Shown: piece by piece, positions 5,932 through 7,251 of the stretch
Layout of the letters: every line of letters starts with the position of its first letter
How positions within the stretch are numbered: the first letter of the stretch is position 1
Origin: a bacterium
GTDB taxonomy: Bacteria; Patescibacteriota; Minisyncoccia; Phycocordibacterales; GCA-002787175
Assembly (NCBI GenBank): GCA_030689285.1
Contig: JAUYJM010000031.1
Span: forward strand, 1-7,251
Direction of reading: 5' to 3'
Length of the DNA stretch: 7,251 nucleotides
Translations under genes and position numbers: made by a program
The notes under the pieces: model-generated
The model's database searches: none
What the model was told of the DNA's origin: nothing
Seen by the model: the letters and a program-made list of their open reading frames with translations, nothing else

Positions 5932-6156
5932 ATGTGCGAAAATGATCGGAATTTGGACGACCCGACTGTCTGCGAATGCAGATGTCATGAATACAACAAG
6001 AACTTAGACGAACCGTGCATGCTTCACATGGTGGCGTGCTGTGAAAAATGCCAGGACTGTGATTTAAATATCCAAACCGGAATGTTGGAAGCGCACCGTG
6101 AGAAGTTTTGCTCCTGTCAACCTACAGTAATGCAGGGAAGCATAAGAATAGACTGA
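5932..6156 (+). CDS. Small Cys-rich, probably metal-binding protein of unknown function
   Basis: No named family is recognised. The 74-residue product has 11 cysteines (2, 14, 16, 18, 29, 36, 37, 40, 43, 60, 62) and three histidines (19, 32, 55). They are arranged as CECRCH (14-19), CCEKCQDC (36-43) and HREKFCSC (55-62). Spaced CxC, CxxC and HxxxxCxC groups suggest two or more zinc or iron sites. There is no signal peptide or membrane segment. The coding case is good: a strong Shine-Dalgarno, a promoter with TATAAT, and an end 3 bp short of the convergent tsaC stop. It is transcribed divergently from msrB with overlapping promoter elements, which hints at a shared link to oxidative or metal stress, but that is inference. 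The alternative is a zinc-ribbon adaptor or a metal store. Confidence 0.8.
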   Translation: MCENDRNLDDPTVCECRCHEYNKNLDEPCMLHMVACCEKCQDCDLNIQTGMLEAHREKFCSCQPTVMQGSIRID

Positions 6157-6159
6157 AAC

Positions 6160-6732
6160 TCATCGGCGAAGCACAAGAACTTCGCCGATTTCGTTTAGGC
6201 GAATGAGTCGCGAAGCCATACCTGAAAGTCGACCCCCATCAACATAAAAATCAACATTGTCGCCAAAACACGCTTTCGCTTCTTCCATCGTCTCCGCCGG
6301 TTTTTCCCCTTCTAAGTTGGCGGAAGGCGCCACAAGAGGCCCAAAATCTTCCAGAAATGCCAAACAAATTTCACTTTTGGGTATTCGGAAAGCCATTTCA
6401 CCCGTTCCTCTGTGCAAATATTCAAATTCAACCATTTTGGTTTTTGTGAGAGGCAAAATAATACTCGTCGGCTCTTCTTTCCATAACTTATGAGCTTTTT
6501 CCGCAAAACCTCTCGGTAAAATCGCTCCAAATTTCTCCAAATCGACAACATCGTAAACAAGCACGATGAACGGCTTCTTTTTGTCCCTATGTTTAAGCTC
6601 GTAAATTCTCTCCACCGCCCGCTTTGAAAACGCGCTACCCGCCAGAGCGTAGAGAGTATCGGTGGGAATAACGCCAACACCGCCGTTTCTGATAACGTCC
6701 GATAATTTTGTATTTATTATTGTATTAGACAC
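6160..6732 (-). CDS. tsaC: Threonylcarbamoyl-AMP synthase, YrdC/Sua5 family
   Basis: It makes threonylcarbamoyl-AMP from threonine, bicarbonate and ATP, the first step of t6A37 modification of ANN-decoding tRNAs. TsaB/D/E then transfer the group. The 190 residues are a single YrdC domain without the extra Sua5 domain. Seen: GGVGVIPTDTLYALAG (17-32), KHRDKKKPFIVLV (47-59) with the KxR pair K47/R49, GEMAFRIP (111-118), GPLVAPSAN (131-139) with S137 and N139, and a C-terminal GMASRLI (171-177) in place of the usual G-x-x-S-T-hydrophobic segment. The start is GTG 6732, the only standard start between the upstream in-frame TGA and the domain. It has no Shine-Dalgarno, so initiation may depend on upstream translation. 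Its 3' end is palindromic and doubles as a hairpin for the convergent gene. Confidence 0.92.
   Translation of the reverse strand: MSNTIINTKLSDVIRNGGVGVIPTDTLYALAGSAFSKRAVERIYELKHRDKKKPFIVLVYDVVDLEKFGAILPRGFAEKAHKLWKEEPTSIILPLTKTKMVEFEYLHRGTGEMAFRIPKSEICLAFLEDFGPLVAPSANLEGEKPAETMEEAKACFGDNVDFYVDGGRLSGMASRLIRLNEIGEVLVLRR
6162..6189 (+). terminator. Hairpin between convergent genes, inside the tsaC 3' end
   Basis: ATCGGCGAAG (6162-6171) and CTTCGCCGAT (6180-6189) form a 10-bp stem with an 8-nt loop, 6 bp past the stop of the Cys-rich gene. The following TTCGTTT is a poor U-tract. It may act as a weak terminator or an RNA-end stabiliser. The same bases encode the last residues of TsaC. Confidence 0.45.
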
Positions 6733-6751
6733 TGGAGTTTTGGAGATGGCA

Positions 6752-6883
6752 TTAGATGGGACTCACGCAACTTGTTGCTTTTATTATCCCTTTCTTTTTC
6801 TTAAATCTTATTCCTCCTTTTCTACCGCGTGCCGCCAGAGCTTTAGCGGTGACGCAAAGGAGGTGGCACATTCTTTTTTTCAT
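6752..6883 (-). CDS. Doubtful 43-codon basic ORF between membrane protein gene and tsaC
   Basis: ATG 6883 begins 1 nt after the TAG of the upstream gene, with GAAGG 4 nt in front of the start codon. The ORF runs to TAA at 6752-6754, 19 nt before the tsaC GTG. The product starts MKKRMCHLLCVTAKALAARG and continues through a lysine/arginine-rich stretch (GRKGGIRFKKKKGIIKA). No family is recognised. For it: start spacing, Shine-Dalgarno and the otherwise unexplained 150-bp gap, plus possible translational coupling to a tsaC start that lacks its own ribosome site. Against it: short length, low-complexity basic composition and an internal hairpin (6813-6863). Confidence 0.3.
   Translation of the reverse strand: MKKRMCHLLCVTAKALAARGRKGGIRFKKKKGIIKATSCVSPI
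6813..6863. other. Two-part inverted repeat upstream of tsaC
   Basis: CCTCCTTT (6813-6820) pairs with AAAGGAGG (6856-6863), and inside it ACCGC (6824-6828) pairs with GCGGT (6846-6850). In the minus-strand transcript the distal arm contains AGGAGG. That motif would be hidden in the stem, and no ATG, GTG or TTG lies at a useful distance after it. It could be an mRNA structure within the tsaC operon. There is no U-tract, so it does not look like a terminator. Confidence 0.4.
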
Positions 6884-6884
6884 T

Positions 6885-7251
6885 CTACCTTCTCCCACTC
6901 TCCGGAAAATTGCCACTTTGACCTCCCTCCTTTGGATTGTTCGCCACCTCGGTTTTAAAAGGAATTTTTCCTAGAAGAAAGCCGAAAGCAATGGAAACAA
7001 GTCCGACTACTGCCAAAAGCACAAGTGGAAAACCGCTCTCGCTATCGGAATTCCCTTCCGTCTTTTCGCCTTCCGCCGGAGAGCCCACATCTTTTACTTC
7101 GTCTTTTTCAAAAACGATAAGAGTCGCTTCGCTTGGCACAAGTGGCTCGTTTCCCTTCCACGAGCCCGAAGGAGTTTTGTCCAGATTTTGAAGTCCCCCC
7201 AAGACGTAAAGTGACTCGTACGTGTATCCCCCTTCAAAGCAGTCGCCCTTG
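6885..7251 (-). CDS. C-terminal part of a membrane-anchored extracytoplasmic protein, 5' end outside window
   Basis: The open frame enters from the right edge and ends at TAG 6885-6887, showing 121 residues. Seen: an outer part (KGDCFEGGYTYESLYVLGGL), an acidic, Gly/Ser/Glu-rich linker (about 48-73), one strongly hydrophobic helix (about 74-94, FPLVLLAVVGLVSIAFGFLL) and a short, charged hydrophilic tail. This pattern fits a type I membrane protein with its bulk outside and a cytoplasmic tail, provided an N-terminal signal peptide exists upstream. A TTG at 7202 is in frame, but codons continue upstream without a stop, so it is not taken as the start. No family is recognised from the visible part. 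It reads toward tsaC on the same strand. Confidence 0.75.
   Translation of the reverse strand, partial: KGDCFEGGYTYESLYVLGGLQNLDKTPSGSWKGNEPLVPSEATLIVFEKDEVKDVGSPAEGEKTEGNSDSESGFPLVLLAVVGLVSIAFGFLLGKIPFKTEVANNPKEGGQSGNFPESGRR

Noticed and set aside
5681..6007. 108-codon plus-strand ORF across the msrB 5' end and promoter region
   Set aside because: It is antisense to msrB and out of frame with the well-supported Cys-rich gene. It has no ribosome site or motifs.
6312..7191. Plus- and minus-strand ORFs overlapping tsaC and the anchored protein
   Set aside because: They are alternative-frame shadows of two genes with clear domain or topology features.

Overview
The window looks like a piece of a small, gene-dense bacterial genome, most likely a member of the Candidate Phyla Radiation / Patescibacteria (Parcubacteria-like). 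That placement is an inference. It rests on the class II ribonucleotide reductase with an N-terminal ATP cone, an O-antigen-ligase-like polytopic membrane protein, short conserved proteins of unknown function, tight gene packing and weak Shine-Dalgarno use. UGA serves as a normal stop (tsaC and the Cys-rich gene end in TGA), which argues against the code-4/25 lineages such as Gracilibacteria.

Layout, left to right. Bases 1-1569 (minus strand) hold the N-terminal 523 codons of a polytopic membrane protein whose 3' end lies beyond the window. Its TATAAT promoter is at about 1607. A 228-bp intergenic stretch follows, containing an imperfect foldback repeat (1640-1742) and the promoter of the plus-strand RNase P RNA gene rnpB (1798-2232). 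rnpB ends in a 28-bp perfect inverted repeat that can terminate transcription from both directions. Next comes a 184-bp foldback element with matching ends and a TTA target duplication (2290-2473). It sits exactly against the stop codon of nrdJ (2474-4792, minus).

Upstream of nrdJ is a 240-bp intergenic region with a perfect DnaA box. Beyond it lies a two-gene minus-strand unit: msrB (methionine-R-sulfoxide reductase, 5445-5849) followed by a conserved protein of unknown function (5033-5422). The msrB promoter faces, and overlaps at the -35 elements, the promoter of a plus-strand gene for a 74-residue Cys-rich protein (5932-6156). That gene converges with tsaC (6160-6732, minus), with a 3-bp gap and a hairpin lying inside the tsaC 3' end. 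Upstream of tsaC on the same strand are a doubtful 43-codon ORF and the C-terminal part of an anchored extracytoplasmic protein that runs off the right end.

Functionally these are mostly core maintenance genes: tRNA 5' processing (rnpB), dNTP supply (nrdJ), tRNA t6A modification (tsaC), protein repair (msrB) and envelope biogenesis. I saw no defence system, CRISPR array, tRNA gene or complete transposase gene. The unusual content is in the intergenic DNA (two foldback elements flanking rnpB, the shared terminator, the DnaA box) and in the divergent msrB / Cys-rich protein module.
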